Assembly (NCBI GenBank): GCA_030704615.1
Contig: CM060731.1
Span: forward strand, 11,284,001 to 11,348,000
Length of the DNA stretch: 64,000 nt
Direction of reading: 5' to 3'
Source of the DNA: Takakia lepidozioides
Taxonomy: Eukaryota > Streptophyta > Takakiopsida > Takakiales > Takakiaceae
A program made the position numbers and the translations under genes. Of the stretch, positions 24,641 to 36,804 are shown piece by piece (position 1 is the first letter of the stretch; each line of letters begins with the position of its first letter). The notes beneath the pieces were generated by a model. That model ran no database searches, had not been told where the DNA came from, and worked only from the letters and a program-made list of their open reading frames with translations.

Positions 24641-25130
24641 TGTTCTGATGAGCAAAGAAACCGATATTGGGGTTGATTCCCCAAAATAGGTGCGACCACC
24701 AGCATGAGGGTGGTCGCAGCAGTTTTAAAAAAATAATAACATGCGACTTCCTCGTGCGACCGGTCGCATCATTGGATCTGATTCGTCGAACGTGTGAGGC
24801 TTGGAGGCTGGAGGTATATAGTGGTGTCAAGCGCCTCACTTCTTTTGTGGCAAACACTTTTGTGGCGAGTGAATGTTCTCTATTCCTTGAGCAAGAGTGT
24901 AAGCGCGAGAGGAGGGTGCGGACCGTTTGCTGTTGTGGCTTCCACCAAAGCCACTGCAGCAAATTGTCAAAAAGCACAATACTACATGGTGCATTGATCG
25001 ACTTGGATTGATACCGTAGTGTTGGGCCATCGCATTTTGTTCTAATTTCTATTGCTCTTGACAAATTTACCAAGTACACTAGTGTTCTTCGTTCAACCTT
25101 AAGTCTGTGGTTAGGGTTTTGGGTGTGAGG

Positions 25131-27019
25131 ATGAGGGAGGAGTGGATCCCTTGGTTCACCATATACCCGCACAAAAAGGACGGTGTTCAATGCATTCTTT
25201 GTGCATTGAAGCTGGCGGGTCGCAAACATCACATGTTATATCACCTCGGCTACAGAGATAGAAAGAATGCAGGGGTTAGTTTGTGCCACATCACATCCCT
25301 CTGCCATTATTTAGAAAGCATGAACCCAAATACAGCCTTAGGAACCCGGGTGAAACCCGCTTTGCCACAAAAATTTGGATGGTGGATCGACTGGTGACTG
25401 TGAGGGCGGGTCTGGAGCAGGTGATCATTGACCCTCAATGGGATGCGTATTTGGGCACCTTACGCAACTCTCATAAGTCCAAGTCTTTGAGCAAAAGTCG
25501 GAGGGTCCGCGCAATCATTCGCTCCGACGATTTCTGGTCGAAATGTGCAAATTTTGTGTACATGGTGGAGCCAGTGTTGATTGCTTTGCGGGAGTTTGAT
25601 GGAAAACAACCAATAATGGATAAAACATGGTTGATATTGGAAAACCTTGAGAAGCACGTGCAATCCTTGAGGCGTCCTCCATTTTCAATGGACGATGATT
25701 TGGCGGCAAGGACCGATGATGCATTTTACGACCGCAATGCCGGATCCAAAAGCAATGAACATGTTGTCACAAGAATGGTGGGATCTGATTGGAGCTGGAG
25801 CAAGAACGTTAGCTCCCATTGCAAAGCGTATTCTTGTTCAAGTGTGCTTTGCCTCGTCCTGTGAACGGAACTGGAGCAGTTACTCGTTTGTTCACAACAA
25901 GATTCGCAACAGGTTGAATCATGCCAGGGCTGACAAATTGGTTTATGTCTACACGAATTGTAGGCTACTGCGAGAGAGGAGAGCAAGTGACGCATCTGCA
26001 TGGTACGAGAAGAATCTACCTCAGAGGTCCAATCTAGCAGCAATGATGACACTGACGTCGCGAGGGACTCCGACTCCGACTCCGACGGTTGGGATGGGTC
26101 CGATGATGTGGGCAATCCTCCACATGACCCATATGAATTTAATGACGATGATGCTGCAATGCATCCATCCTTCAATGACCTTGTTGTTGATGAACTGCGA
26201 TATGGTGTCATCCCAATTGCGGACCCCCTTCCCCCAGTGGAGCACACTCTCAACAATGAAGTTGAGGTCAACTCTCCCCCACCACGAGTTCCACCACGGA
26301 CTGCGGGAGATGTGCAAGTCGAATCGTCGGATGATGACAACCGGTCGTTGTCATTCCTTCACCGACATTGTGCCCCTGTGAACCGTGCTTCATCTCACCC
26401 CGCTCCATCTTATGTTTCTCTTTCTCAAGCCGGTCCATCCCATGCTGGTCCATCTAGTCTCTCTCCCCCTCATGTAATTCCTTCCATCGCTACTCCGATC
26501 CTGGGAGATGGTTCTTCTGCTGCGGGACTTCTGTAAATCGAACCATCGGATGACGACGACCGGCCATTGTCGTTTCATCTGGCCCGACGACGTCCGCATG
26601 TGAACCGTGCTCCCTCGACCCTCGTTGGTCCATCTCATGCCCATTTCTCTCATGTCGGCCCCTCGGATGTACGTGCGAGTAGTCTTCCTCATACGAGACC
26701 TGCTCCAAGGCCACCACGAAATCCGGGACAAGCCCAGAAACGGCAGAGAATTGTGTAACCTTTTGTTGGTGACCGACCTGTGAACAGGCCTGATACCCTA
26801 GATGGTATTCATGATAGGAGTGGAAATCGACCAGAGAGACAACTGAACGTACTCCGAGGACGACTACAGGTCCAACGGCCAGTTGCCTCTGGAAACGAAA
26901 GAACAGATGGAGATCATGATTCTAGCACTGATCATGGGAACGGGGGTGAAGTGAGTGGGGACGAAGATTTTGTACTAGACGTGAGATCATACCATCGTCG
27001 TCGTGGCAAACGGAATTAG
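25131..27019 (+). pseudogene. hAT transposase, internally deleted and frameshifted
   Basis: The first part (from 25131) has a BED-type zinc finger: W..WF, then CILC, 11 residues and HHMLYH. The middle part (about 25360-25730) reads DDFWSKCANFVYMVEP and LREFDGKQPIMDKTW, typical of the plant hAT core. The C-terminal dimerisation region (about 25790-25990) reads LAPIAKRILVQVC and CERNWSSYSFVHNKIRNRL. The segment between FYDR and the dimerisation region, normally well over 100 residues, is missing, as is sequence just after the finger. Frames shift near 25390, 25740 and 26000. An acidic, Ser/Pro-rich tail follows, containing a duplicated segment (VESSDDDNRSLSF, then IEPSDDDDRPLSF) with a stop between, and a basic end (RRRGKRN). 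No active transposase could be made. Start chosen at MREEW, the usual beginning. Confidence 0.8.
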
Positions 27020-27344
27020 GTACAGCTATAACTTCTGTGACCTGTCACATGATGTGTAGTATGTTTCCATGGATATCCATATTTCAGTTTGGGTACATGC
27101 ATACGTGTACGGAAATAAAAATGGTGGAATACGTGTACCCAAGAAAGGGTTTGGTGGTTGTGCGTGTGTTTGTGTTTCGTCATTACCTTTACATTGTTGA
27201 TTTCATATTATGGTTTTGAAAGCCACAAAAGCTAGGTGCAACTCCCAACATTCATCTTCCCCTTCACAAATCCATAGGGAGTCGATACATGTGCTTTTCA
27301 TTGCCTCTCCAAACATACATACAGGTGCAAGGGGACCAACCTCC

Positions 27345-28108
27345 TGGTAGTCGCACCTATTTTTAAAAAAACAATTGTGTGACCACCAGTAGCGGTCGTC
27401 GCAACTGTTAAAATAAAAGAAAAATGTTGCGACCATCCCCCTGCTGGTAGTCGCACCTATTTACTGATTTACTGATTACCCCTGTTGGTGGTCGCAGATT
27501 TTATTTTATTTTATTTTATTTTGGGAAACACCTGGGAGCGACAGCTCACAAATCAGGCCTCTTAGTAACAAGAGGAGAAAATAACCTCTTTCATTTATGC
27601 GCCAAGAGGCGTAGGAATGGGGCACCACACACGAACCATACCACACCCATCAAGTAACAAGATTTGACCCCAGAATCGTCCGGGTCGCACTCAGTGCACT
27701 TAACCAACTGAGCTACTGACTGTTGATAGATACTAAAAAATCAGAAAATTATGCGACCACCCCCTTGCTGGTGGTCGCATCTATCAAAGAAAAGGAAAAT
27801 AGTGCGACCACCAGCAGGTGGTGGTCGCACCTATTTGTTTTAAACAAAATCTCTGCGACCACCCCTCTGTTAGTGGTCGCGCCTATTTTTAAAAAAATTA
27901 TGTGACCACCTCCCTGCTGATTTTTTTAAAAAAAATCTGCGACCACCCCCCTGCTGGTGGTCGCACCCATTAAAAAACATAAACCACCCCCCTCCTGGTG
28001 GTCGTACCTATTAAAAATAAATAAAATTCTGCGACCACCCCCCTGCTGGTGGTCGCACATAATAAAGAAAAATATATATATGCGACCACCCCTTCTGGCG
28101 GTCGCAGC
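27345..28108 (-). repeat. Internal array of palindromic repeats, reverse orientation
   Basis: About eleven units of the same palindrome as the left array, but with centre CCCCCTGCTGG on the plus strand, so the array is inverted. A tRNA-derived SINE (27522-27722) interrupts it. It lies between the transposase and the RING gene and could act as the upstream region of the RING gene. Confidence 0.88.
27522..27722 (-). mobile_element. tRNA-derived SINE inserted in the internal array
   Basis: On the minus strand it begins TAGCTCAGTTGGTTAAG (a very good A box), followed by GGTCAAATCTTG (B box) 35-40 nt later. It ends with TTGTGAGCTGTCGCTCCC and GTGTTTCCC. The same tail occurs on the plus strand at 61490-61520. 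Length is about 200 bp. Target duplications were not resolved. Confidence 0.7.
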
Positions 28109-28159
28109 TATTACTAGCGTGCGCAGTCATGATGACAGTGCGCGCCCCGAGTGTGGAGG

Positions 28160-28180
28160 GGGGGCTTATAAGGCCTTGGA
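28160..28180 (+). promoter_or_regulatory. Putative TATA box of the RING cargo gene
   Basis: GCTTATAAGGCC lies about 55 bp after the last unit of the internal array and about 135 bp before the first ATG of the RING gene. The kinase-like gene has a closely similar arrangement in mirror image (44060-44067). Confidence 0.55.
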
Positions 28181-29967
28181 GGCCATTCTCTCCCTCATTT
28201 TTTTCCACACCAAGACTTGGTGGGCGATGGGATGTTGCATTCCTTGTCATTGAGTCCAAGTGGAGAGGGGTGCTATTGGTTGGGTGGGGGGTATTTACAT
28301 AAATGGCGGAGGACGAAGACAGAGGAGGTCATCCCAGGGATGACGATAATGAACTTGGACCTCCAAAAAAAAAACCAAAAAGGGCCAGGCGCAAACTTCG
28401 TTGGGACATATATAATGACCCCAACATTCTTGCGGAACCAGGTTGGGAAGTTTGGAAGTTGGGGCAGCGGTGGTCGCTTGGTGACTGCAGGAAATTTGTG
28501 GACTGGTGTCACATAAATCGTTTGTGGCCCAGAGATAGACATGATCCACAAACCAAACAAAATCAAGCTAGCTTGCATTCCTGCACCAACCCGCATTTCC
28601 GCCACATGGCATAGGAGGTACATACAACATTGTGGGGTCAACCGCTCGTCAACAACAAGGTCTCTATTTGCGGCCATGTTGTACACAGAGTTGATTTTAT
28701 TGCGACCGGTGGATTGGCAAACTGCCACTGCGAGACAGCGTACTAGACTATACATGTTCTCTGATATCCCAGACTTGTATATACGTCAGGGGCAGGACAT
28801 CATACGGTTCGATGGAAACGACGAGATGGAAGAAGGAGGAAATGTAGACCAACCTCCAGATTATACGCCGCAACATGTCTCCGCAGCCGGGCCTTCAACG
28901 TCTGAGGTGGAGGAGGGTGAGGTACGCTCTCCGTTGGAAGAACAGTTGGCCGCACATGAACAACACATCAAAGACCTGTAGGACATTGTTCATTTGCAAT
29001 GGTGGCAACTAGCGAAGTGGCTGGAAAGAATGGGGTTGGGGACTCTCGACAGTGTACGCGGTGTGCTTCAAGACCCGAGGCCAATCACCAACGAACAAGA
29101 CATATTGGCGCATTTGAATATGCCACCAATGGACATTGACCGCGTCATCGACGGGGTTGACTCAATCGGGCATGGGAATAAAGTGCAAACGTCTGAACTG
29201 GACCCGGCGAGGGTTGAGGAAGAAAGACTTGTGGTGGAGAGGGCAAGAAAATGGAAGGACCCTATAGTGGAAACTGAGGAATGTTCAGCCGTGCAAATGA
29301 CATCGGCCCAAGAACATGAATTAGAGCAGCTTGTGGGGGAACGCGAGCAAGCTAGGGCTGTTGCATGTCGGTACTCAAATGTCATGCAAATCCGATCGTG
29401 GCCATGGTTGAAGGGGAATTGGCGGAATTGGGTGACATGGGCGGGCCAACTAACATCGCGGGAAACACGGATAGAAGAAGCGATGTTCTCCCTCCAACGT
29501 GCAGCACGTTTGTCGAATCGAAGCGTAGATAGCATCTATGCTAATTTGCAAAAGCACGACACTGTGCGTGATGTATTCACGTCGAAGTACACTGGATTCA
29601 CCACATGGGGTGATGTGCATGCCATGTTTGAGCACTGTGTGCATACAATTTCCGATACCAATAACAGCATAAACTGGGATTTGGAAGTAGATGAGGAGTG
29701 GGACACCAGGCCGAGGATGTCATCCTACATTAATGAGGATAAACGGACGTGGATACCACAGAGCAATCCAGCGTCATGGGTAACAGATGGTACGGTGTGC
29801 ACAATGTGCCTAAACCCTTATGGACCGGAGGGAGGCTATATGTTTGGTTCATGTGGCCATTTGTTCCATCCCACATGTCTCATATCGGCAGCCATGCGAG
29901 CCAGCCAATGCCCTGACTGCCGTGGACCAATCCATCAACGTTTCTACGAGTTGTTTGGGTTGCAAGA

Positions 29968-29972
29968 CAATA
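29968..29972. repeat. 5-bp target-site duplication CAATA, left of Ty3 copy 1
   Basis: CAATA directly precedes the LTR start TGTCGCG and is repeated at 36800-36804 directly after the 3' LTR end CGCGACA. Confidence 0.9.
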
Positions 29973-30650
29973 TGTCGCGGCCCTTTGCCTTGAGGGCAGG
30001 GGGTCGGGACACATGAGGAGCTGCCCCTGTGGTGGGGGCAGCGGCAGCGATAGGTATGGGGGGCTGAAGCACCCTTGAGTGCCCAAGGCACTCAAGGAGG
30101 CGGAGGCGCTCACTAGGTGGAGCCCCGCACACCGGGTTGCGGTGGGGGTGGCATAGGACTCACCATGGGGGCGAGACCTCGTGGTGGGAGTCGTGGGGAG
30201 TCTTGGGACTCATCACGGTCCATAAGGGCCGTGGTGAGTGGGCCAAGACTCACCGCGACTCATCACCGGGAGTCGAGGGTTTTCGTGGTGGTTCGCCATA
30301 AAATGGCATGGCTGGTTGTGAAACCCCGCGGACAGCTACAGAAGTATATATAGGGAGTAGTATCCCCGAGAACGGTGCAAGCCCGTTGGTGACCAAAAAC
30401 TAGTGAGTAAGCGAGCGAGCCGGAAAGCAACCAAAGAGTGGGGAGCTGTTCCGGACTGCCATCTACCAAAGGGAATTCCACTAGTCCCAAATAGGTGGAG
30501 GGTTTAGTGGGAAGCGAAGGGGGACTGTTATGTCCCGGTGAGCAGCCGAAGCTCCAAGTTGGCCCGGCGGCCAGGTTGGGAGTCAGGCGCGCGCATCAAA
30601 GCGAGTAACTATGACGTGAAGGGGAGCTTACCGAAGGGAGGTGCGCGACA
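29973..30650 (+). repeat. Ty3 copy 1 5' LTR
   Basis: 678 bp, TGTCGCG...CGCGACA. A TATA box (GTATATATAGGG) is at about 30344-30355. The U3 part is rich in GAGTC/GACTC words repeated every 15-25 bp, which may be enhancer motifs. Compared with the 3' LTR it lacks about 44 bp after GGTGGGG near 30147. Confidence 0.93.
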
Positions 30651-30652
30651 CT

Positions 30653-30664
30653 TGGTATCAGAGC
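30653..30664 (+). other. Primer binding site of Ty3 copy 1 (initiator-Met tRNA type)
   Basis: TGGTATCAGAGC lies two bases after the 5' LTR. It is complementary to the 3' end of plant initiator-Met tRNA and is the commonest plant LTR-retrotransposon primer site. Confidence 0.93.
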
Positions 30665-30705
30665 TTAGAGTTTAGTACGCGATCGTCCTTGGGATTGGCC
30701 TCATC

Positions 30706-31745
30706 ATGGGGTCGGGCAAGCCAAAGCGAAAGCGGAACGGCCCAAAAGATGATGATCCTGGTGAGCCCGATGGGGGCGACGTGTCACCGAAGCGGCCGTT
30801 TGAGGAAGCGACGCAGGTTTCTGAAAGCGAGGCCGCTCAAGAGTGGGAGGAATCCGAGGAGTCGAAGCCCGAGGAATCCGTGAGAGCTCTGACTGCTCTA
30901 GCTCCAGGAGCCAGGTGTTGAGTGCCTTCCGATTTCGGATGCCCTTGAAGGTGTCGGGTTCCTTAGGCTTCACTTTAAACTTTGCCTTAGTGGAAGTGGC
31001 ATTAGCCGCCTTCAACACGTCTTTCAACGTCCTGCCAAACTGCGCCAACAACCCTTCCCAAAAGGCTGTCGGCATGGGAGACATCTGTTGGTCGGGTGGA
31101 AGTGGCTCCCACCTATTTGAGGGGCTATGCTCAACAATGGTGGCAGAAACGCCTTCACGACCGAGGCCCAAGCCCGGAAACCTTGAACTGGAGTGGGTTC
31201 AAGGAATTAATGAAGAGATAGTTTGTGCCCCTCAACGCGTCCTGACTTGCCCGGGACAAGATGAGGAATTTGAAGCAAACAGATGACATTCGGGGGTATG
31301 TCCAGGCTTTCAATGTGCTGTTGCTCGAAGTCGCGGACATGGCAGAACCAGAAATGGTCTTCAACTTTGTGGCGGGACTGGCCCCATGGGCCAGGCGGAA
31401 GTTGGAGGAGAAGCCACCCAAGACTTTGAACGAGGCAATTGAGAGGGCTGAATGTTTCTCGGATGTCCCTAGGGGTGAGAGACAAGGCCGTACGGAGCTG
31501 AACCACAGAAAGACCCGGCGGGAAGGTGACTCCTTCCGACCGGAAAAGAAGTGGGATAGGCCACGCGGCGACAATGGCACGTGGAAATCGAAGGGAGGGC
31601 CTTCACACGTCAAGGCGGCACCCGGTGCTTCGAAAGGAAAAGCGGGTGGAGCGGCTTATGGCGGACAAAGACAACCTTTGATGGAGTGTGTTTCAATTGT
31701 GGGGAGCCCGGGCACATGGCCAAGAAGTGCACGAAACCTCGACAA
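30706..31745 (+). pseudogene. Ty3 copy 1 gag, with inverted segment and frameshifts
   Basis: The start MGSGKPKRKRNGPKDDD is followed by an acidic stretch. The gag core continues after about 31260 (MRNLKQTDDIRGYVQAFN, FVAGLAPWARRKLEE). A CCHC knuckle (CFNCGEPGHMAKKC) lies near 31690-31735 in a shifted frame. Between about 30894 and 31096 the sequence is inverted relative to copy 2: the words FWEGLLAQFG and DVLKAANATSTKAKFKVK read on the minus strand. About 37 bp that should follow (YFRAAKLSDED in copy 2) are lost. Confidence 0.88.
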
Positions 31746-31859
31746 TTGAACATGACTCGGGCAACCACGGAGCTGTCAGAAGATACCATCAGTCGCTTGG
31801 TGGAAGCGGTGGTCGCCAGGACTTGCAAGGTAGGCAACTATTCTTGTGATCAGGAAACT

Positions 31860-34800
31860 GGCGCCCTGCGTAAAGGGAGTCAGTTATTGTTCGTGGATGG
31901 GATAATATCCGGAACTAACGTGTCGTTGTTGTGGACACAGGAGCGCGCACTCCTTCATGACGCCGGCGGCGGCGCGAAAGTTGGGACTCCCGACAAGTGA
32001 CGTGGGGCCCTCTATTGAGGTGCGTTCTGCCAAAGGAGAACCACAGTTGGCGACAAGGTTGGCGTTTGATGTTCCTCTTCAACTGGGGAGTTGGGAGGGA
32101 CGTGAGAACTTCACCATCTGCGAGATCGATGGAGTGGATCTCATTTTGGGGATGACCTTTTTTAGCAAATCCGGAGCGGTCATAGATGGCCGCAAGAGAG
32201 TAGTCACGCTGCCATGTGGGAATGGTGGCGAGGCCTTACGAGTGTCGGAAACGCCCAAATCCGTGGGAGGGGGAATAAACCTTCTGTAAGCAAGGGAGTG
32301 GGCCGTGGAGGAGGCACATGAGCCCCAGTTTTTGCTTTACATTAGAGAAGTGAAGGGAGAAGGCGATGGGGAGCCGAGCCCCGATTGCATCAAGGGGATC
32401 TTGGAGAAATACCAAGATGTGATGCCGGAGGATTTACCAAGCGGCTTGCCACCGCGAAGAGGAGTTGACCACAAGATTGAGGTGATACTGGGATCGGAAC
32501 CGCCTGCCAAGGCACCCTACCGGTTGAGCCACAGGGAGTTGGTCGAGCTGAAGACTCAGCTCAAGGATCTAATGTCAAAGGGGTACATCCGGCCGAGTAA
32601 GTCACCTTACGGAGCCCCGGTGCTATTCGCAGACAAGAAGGATGGGACGCTGCGGATGTGTGTCGATTATAGGGCTTTGAATAAGGTGACTATTAAAAAC
32701 CGGTACCATTTGCCAAGGATCGACGACCTTTTCGATCGATTGGCAGGAGCGAAGTATTTCAGCCGGATCGACTTGCGCTCCGGCTATCATCAAATTCGGG
32801 TGGCGGAAGGAGATGAGGAGAAGACCGCGTGCAGGACAAGGTATGGTTCTTATGAGTTCTTGGTGATGCCTTTTGGGCTCACGAATGCACCGGCGACCTT
32901 TAGCACGCTGATGAACAGCCTTTTTCAGGAGTGGTTGGATGACTTTGTGATCGTGTACATCGACGACATCTTGGTGTACTCGAAAACAAAGGAAGAACAC
33001 CTGGAGCACCTCAAAAGGGTGTTCCAAAAGTTGCGGGAAGGGAAGCTGTACGCCAAAGCTTCAAAATGCGAATTCGGGGTCATGAAAATGGAGTTCTTGG
33101 GGCATGTGATTACACAGGATGGGATCAAAATGGATGACAGAAAGATGAGGGCGATCTTGGACTGGGAGCCTCCGACTTCGGTCCCGGGAGTGCGATCCTT
33201 CTAGGACTCGCCTCCTATTACCGGAAGTATATGAGAAATTTCGCCAAGATTGCGGGGCCGCTGTCAGACCTTCTGTGTAAATCTAAAGCCTGGGCATGGA
33301 ACACTTTTTGTGGCCGAGCTTTTGCTGAATTGAAGCAGCGGATGGCGAAGCTCCAGTCTTGAAAATCCCGGAGTTCGATCGTCCCGTTCGAGATACATAC
33401 AGATGCGTCGGACTTCGCGATTGGGGGTGTACTGATGGCATGACGTCCAGTGGCTTACGAAAGTAAGAAACAGAATGAAGTGGAGCGATGGTGGCCGACA
33501 CACGAAAAGAGAGATGAAGGCGTGGTGCACTGCCTTTGAGCTTTGGCGCCACTAGTTTGGTTCCAACCCAGTGAAGGTGTTCACGGACACAGTGAAGTTT
33601 TGCCACGCAGCCCAAGTTGTCCCCAAAACAACTTAGGTGGCAAGATACTTTGGCGGGTTCGACGTGGATATCCAGTACAAACCGGGAAGACAACGTGGTG
33701 GCCGATGCTTTAAGTAGAAAGCAGCAGCTCTGTTGGTGTACAAGGGCAAGACGGCGCTCCAAAGGAAGATCCGGAAGGCTGGCCGGAAGATGAGCTGGCG
33801 AAGTCCGTGATGCAGGACTTGAGGATGGGGGTTAAATCGCAGTTCCACTTGCAAAATGGACTGCTCCGGTATAAGCAAAACGTCTCTACGTGCCGAAGGG
33901 AAGGATCAGAGATAGCCTCTTGAGAGAATGCCATGATAGCCCGCTTGCGGGCCACGGCGGAGCCAAGCGCACTGCGGCACTCTTGAAGAAAGAGTATTTC
34001 TGGCCCAAACTGAGGAGGAGGCAGAGGAGTATGTCAAGACATGCACCACATGCCAACAAACCGGAGCGAGTACAAAAAGCAAGCGGGGCTGTTACAACCC
34101 TTGCCGATTCCAGAGGGGACTTGGGAAAGCGTCTCGATGGATTTCATGACTGCTATGCCGCTGTCAAAAGGATTCGATGCAATCATGGTGGTGGTGGACA
34201 GGTTCAGTAAAATGGGCCATTTCATCCCCACCAAGGAGACGGCAACGGCGCAGGAGACAGGGCGACTTTACTTTGCCCACGTCTTAAAGCATCATGGAGT
34301 CCCGAAGGATATTGTCTCGGACCGCGATCCAAAGTTTACGAGTAAATTTTGGAGGGCACTTGGAAGAAGATGGGGACGAGGCTGAAGATGAGCACCGCCT
34401 TCCGACCTACGACCGACGGCCAAACAGAAAGAGTGAATTCCGTAGTGAAGCAGATCTTGCGGAATTACGTGTCGGCAGACCAAACAGACTGGGTGGAACA
34501 CTTAGACGGCAGAGTTCTGTTATAGAAACACTCCGCAAAAAACCCCTTTTTATTGGTCTATGGAAAAGCACCTCTGGTGCCGACAAGTTGGGCCGCCCAG
34601 GACGTCGAGAACCGGCAGTAGCGGCGGTACTGGAAGAACGCGAGCGTTTGTGAAGCTCGCAAAGTACAACATTGCCAAAGCCAGGAAACGGTATGAAAGG
34701 CAGGCGAATCGGAAGCGGAGGGAAGTGAAGTTTGAGGCAGGCAGAGGTCTGGTTGAACATCAAGAATTTCCGACTACCTCCGGAAGTGAGTCCAAGTTCG

Positions 34801-35185
34801 TACCTCCGTATGCGGGACCCTTTCGCATTCGGAAGGTTATGAATGAGGATGTGTATGAATTGGAGCTGCCGGCAAACAGCAAGGTGCACCCAGTATTCCA
34901 TGTCTCCCTTTTGAAGCCTTACTTCAAAGATGAAGTGCGTCCGAATCGGCACAATTGTTGCGTCCGCCACCTATGCTGTTGATCATGAAAATGAACCTGA
35001 GTACGAGGTAGGCAATACTTAAGTCGAGGAGGTTCAGGAACCGAGAAACGGAGTATCTCGTCAAATGGAAGGGCTATCATCAGGTGGAGGCATCTTGGGT
35101 GCGTGCCTCAGAAATGGGAAACGCATCCGAGGCGGTTGCAGTTTTCGAAGGGCGACCTCAAAAGCGGAAGAAGAGTTGATGGGGA
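31860..35185 (+). pseudogene. Ty3 copy 1 pol (PR-RT-RH-IN-chromodomain)
   Basis: The protease is broken at its active-site region (31930-31960). Reverse transcriptase is open for 299 codons at 32305-33204, with [40 protein letters not shown] and the YIDD catalytic box near 32956. RNase H (33200-33720) and integrase (33860-34960) contain many single-base shifts; the integrase residues MDF, SDRDPKF and GQTERV are still visible across frames. A chromodomain-like end (EYLVKWKGY) follows near 35050. Copy 2 preserves the same region better. Confidence 0.9.
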
Positions 35186-35189
35186 CATC

Positions 35190-36080
35190 AACCTTGGAGC
35201 GTGGGGGAGGAAATGCATGCTTAGCCCGGCTTAGCTAGCTTAGGAATCCGATTAAAAACTTGTATTGTACAAAAAATTGTTATAAAGGAAATGGGTTCCA
35301 AATGTTGTGCGTCCTATTTTGTTTGGAATGGTGATGCATGGTATGGTTGGCTAGTGTGTAGAATGCATGCTAGCTTATAAAAGTGGGAGAGGTAAATTGG
35401 GTTAATCGTGTGTTTGCGTAGTGCCGAAATCGGGTGACCCCATCCAAGGGGCAAGGAAACTTGCGACTTCTTTGGGAGTTCACGTGCTAGTGCGCACCTG
35501 GCGCGTGCGCGTACTATAACTGCGCTACCGAGGGGGTTGCCTTGTAGTGCGGGCTAACGCGGAAGCTACGTGCTTCCGTTCACGTACTATAATCGTGTAG
35601 CCTCGGGACGAAGTCGTAGTGCGGCTTCGGCGTGTTCCCGTACCTCAGGCCAGCATTCCAAGGCGGACCCAATTGTAGTGATTGGGGCGCACGGTTGGTT
35701 CAAGGTTATCTTCCTAGTCAAAGAGGGTTCCAGGGAACCCTTGCTCAAGGTGATGCCAAAAGCGGCATCATGAGCAATCGCAAGCAATGTTGTTGCAGTA
35801 AGGCGATTCGATCCTCGGGGAGGATCGTTCCTTGGCCTTGAAGTAGGCCAAGAAGAGTGCACTGGGAGGAGCTGGAGAGCTCCACCCTTGGCCGGGACTT
35901 GGAGGAAGTCGGCCGAACTAGCTAGTGGAGAGTAGAGTCAAGTGTGGGGTTTGGTTTTTTGCCATGGGACGCCATGGTGCGGAAACAAACTCCTTGATGT
36001 GGGACGCCACAACTTGGATGTTCGTTTCTACAAAATGGACAAGTCGATGAGGACATCGACTCCCTGTTGGTAGGGGTGTG
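35190..36080 (+). other. Ty3 copy 1 non-coding 3' spacer
   Basis: About 0.9 kb between the pol end and the 3' LTR, almost identical to 52966-53815 in copy 2. It contains a short internal duplication around CGTACTATAA (about 35511 and 35583). The purine-rich tract before the LTR is weak (GGTAGGGGTGTG). Confidence 0.8.
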
Positions 36081-36799
36081 TGTCGCGGCCCTTTGCCTTG
36101 AGGGCAGGGGGGTCGGACACATGAGGGCTGCCCCTGTGGTGGGGGCAGCGCAGTGATAGGTATGGGGGGCTGAAGCACCCTTGAGTGCCCAAGGCACTCA
36201 AGGAGGCGGAGGCGCTCACTAGGTGGAGCCCCGCACACCGGGTTGCGGTGGGGTGGCTCCACAAGGGGTGGTGGTAGCTTAGCGGGACTTAGTGGGGTGG
36301 CATAGGACTCACCATGGGGCGGAGACCTCGTGGTGGGAGTCGTGGGGAGTCTTGGGACTCATCACGGTCCATAGGGGCCGTGGTGAGTGGGCCAAGACTC
36401 ACCGCGACTCATCACCGGGAGTCGAGGGTTTTCATGGTGGTTCGCCATAAAATGGCATGGCTGGTTGTGAAACCCCCGCGGACAGCTACAGAAGTATATA
36501 TAGGGAGTAGTAACCCCGAGAACGGTGCAAGCCCGTTGGTGACCAAAAACTAGTGAGTAAGCGAGCGAGCCGGAAAGCGACCAAAGAGTGGGGAGCTGTT
36601 CCGGACTGCCATCTACCAAAGGGAATTCCACTAGTCCCAAATAGGTGGAGGGTTTAGTGGGAAGCGAAGGGGGACTGTTATGTCCCGGTGAGCAGCCAAA
36701 GCTCAAAGTTGGCCCGGCGGCCAGGTTGGGAGTCAGGCGCGCGCATCAAAGCGAGTAACTATGACGTGAAGGGGAGCGTACTGAATGGGGTTCGCGACA
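36081..36799 (+). repeat. Ty3 copy 1 3' LTR
   Basis: 719 bp. It differs from its 5' partner mainly by about 44 extra bases (about 36253-36296), flanked by GGTGGGGTGGC-like repeats, and by changes near the end (GTACTGAATGGGGTT). Confidence 0.93.
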
Positions 36800-36804
36800 C
36801 AATA
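36800..36804. repeat. 5-bp target-site duplication CAATA, right of Ty3 copy 1
   Basis: Exact match to 29968-29972. Confidence 0.9.

Larger units (their letters stand above)
29973..36799 (+). mobile_element. Ty3-type chromovirus LTR retrotransposon, copy 1 (nested in the RING gene)
   Basis: The element is 6,827 bp with LTRs at 29973-30650 and 36081-36799, TGTCGCG...CGCGACA termini and an exact 5-bp duplication. Domain order is gag, protease, reverse transcriptase, RNase H, integrase, chromodomain, the order of plant Ty3 chromoviruses. Many frameshifts and an inverted gag segment (about 30894-31096) make it inactive. It is the same family as the copy at 47614-54488. Confidence 0.95.

Noticed and set aside
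28108-28160. A right end of a smaller hAT just after the internal array
   Set aside because: No GTTGCA-type terminus and no 8-bp duplication partner for CTTGGCTG were found there, whereas the 44972 end has both.
30704-31171. Minus-strand gag-like frame as a separate gene
   Set aside because: It is explained by the local inversion in Ty3 copy 1; flanking gag reads on the plus strand.
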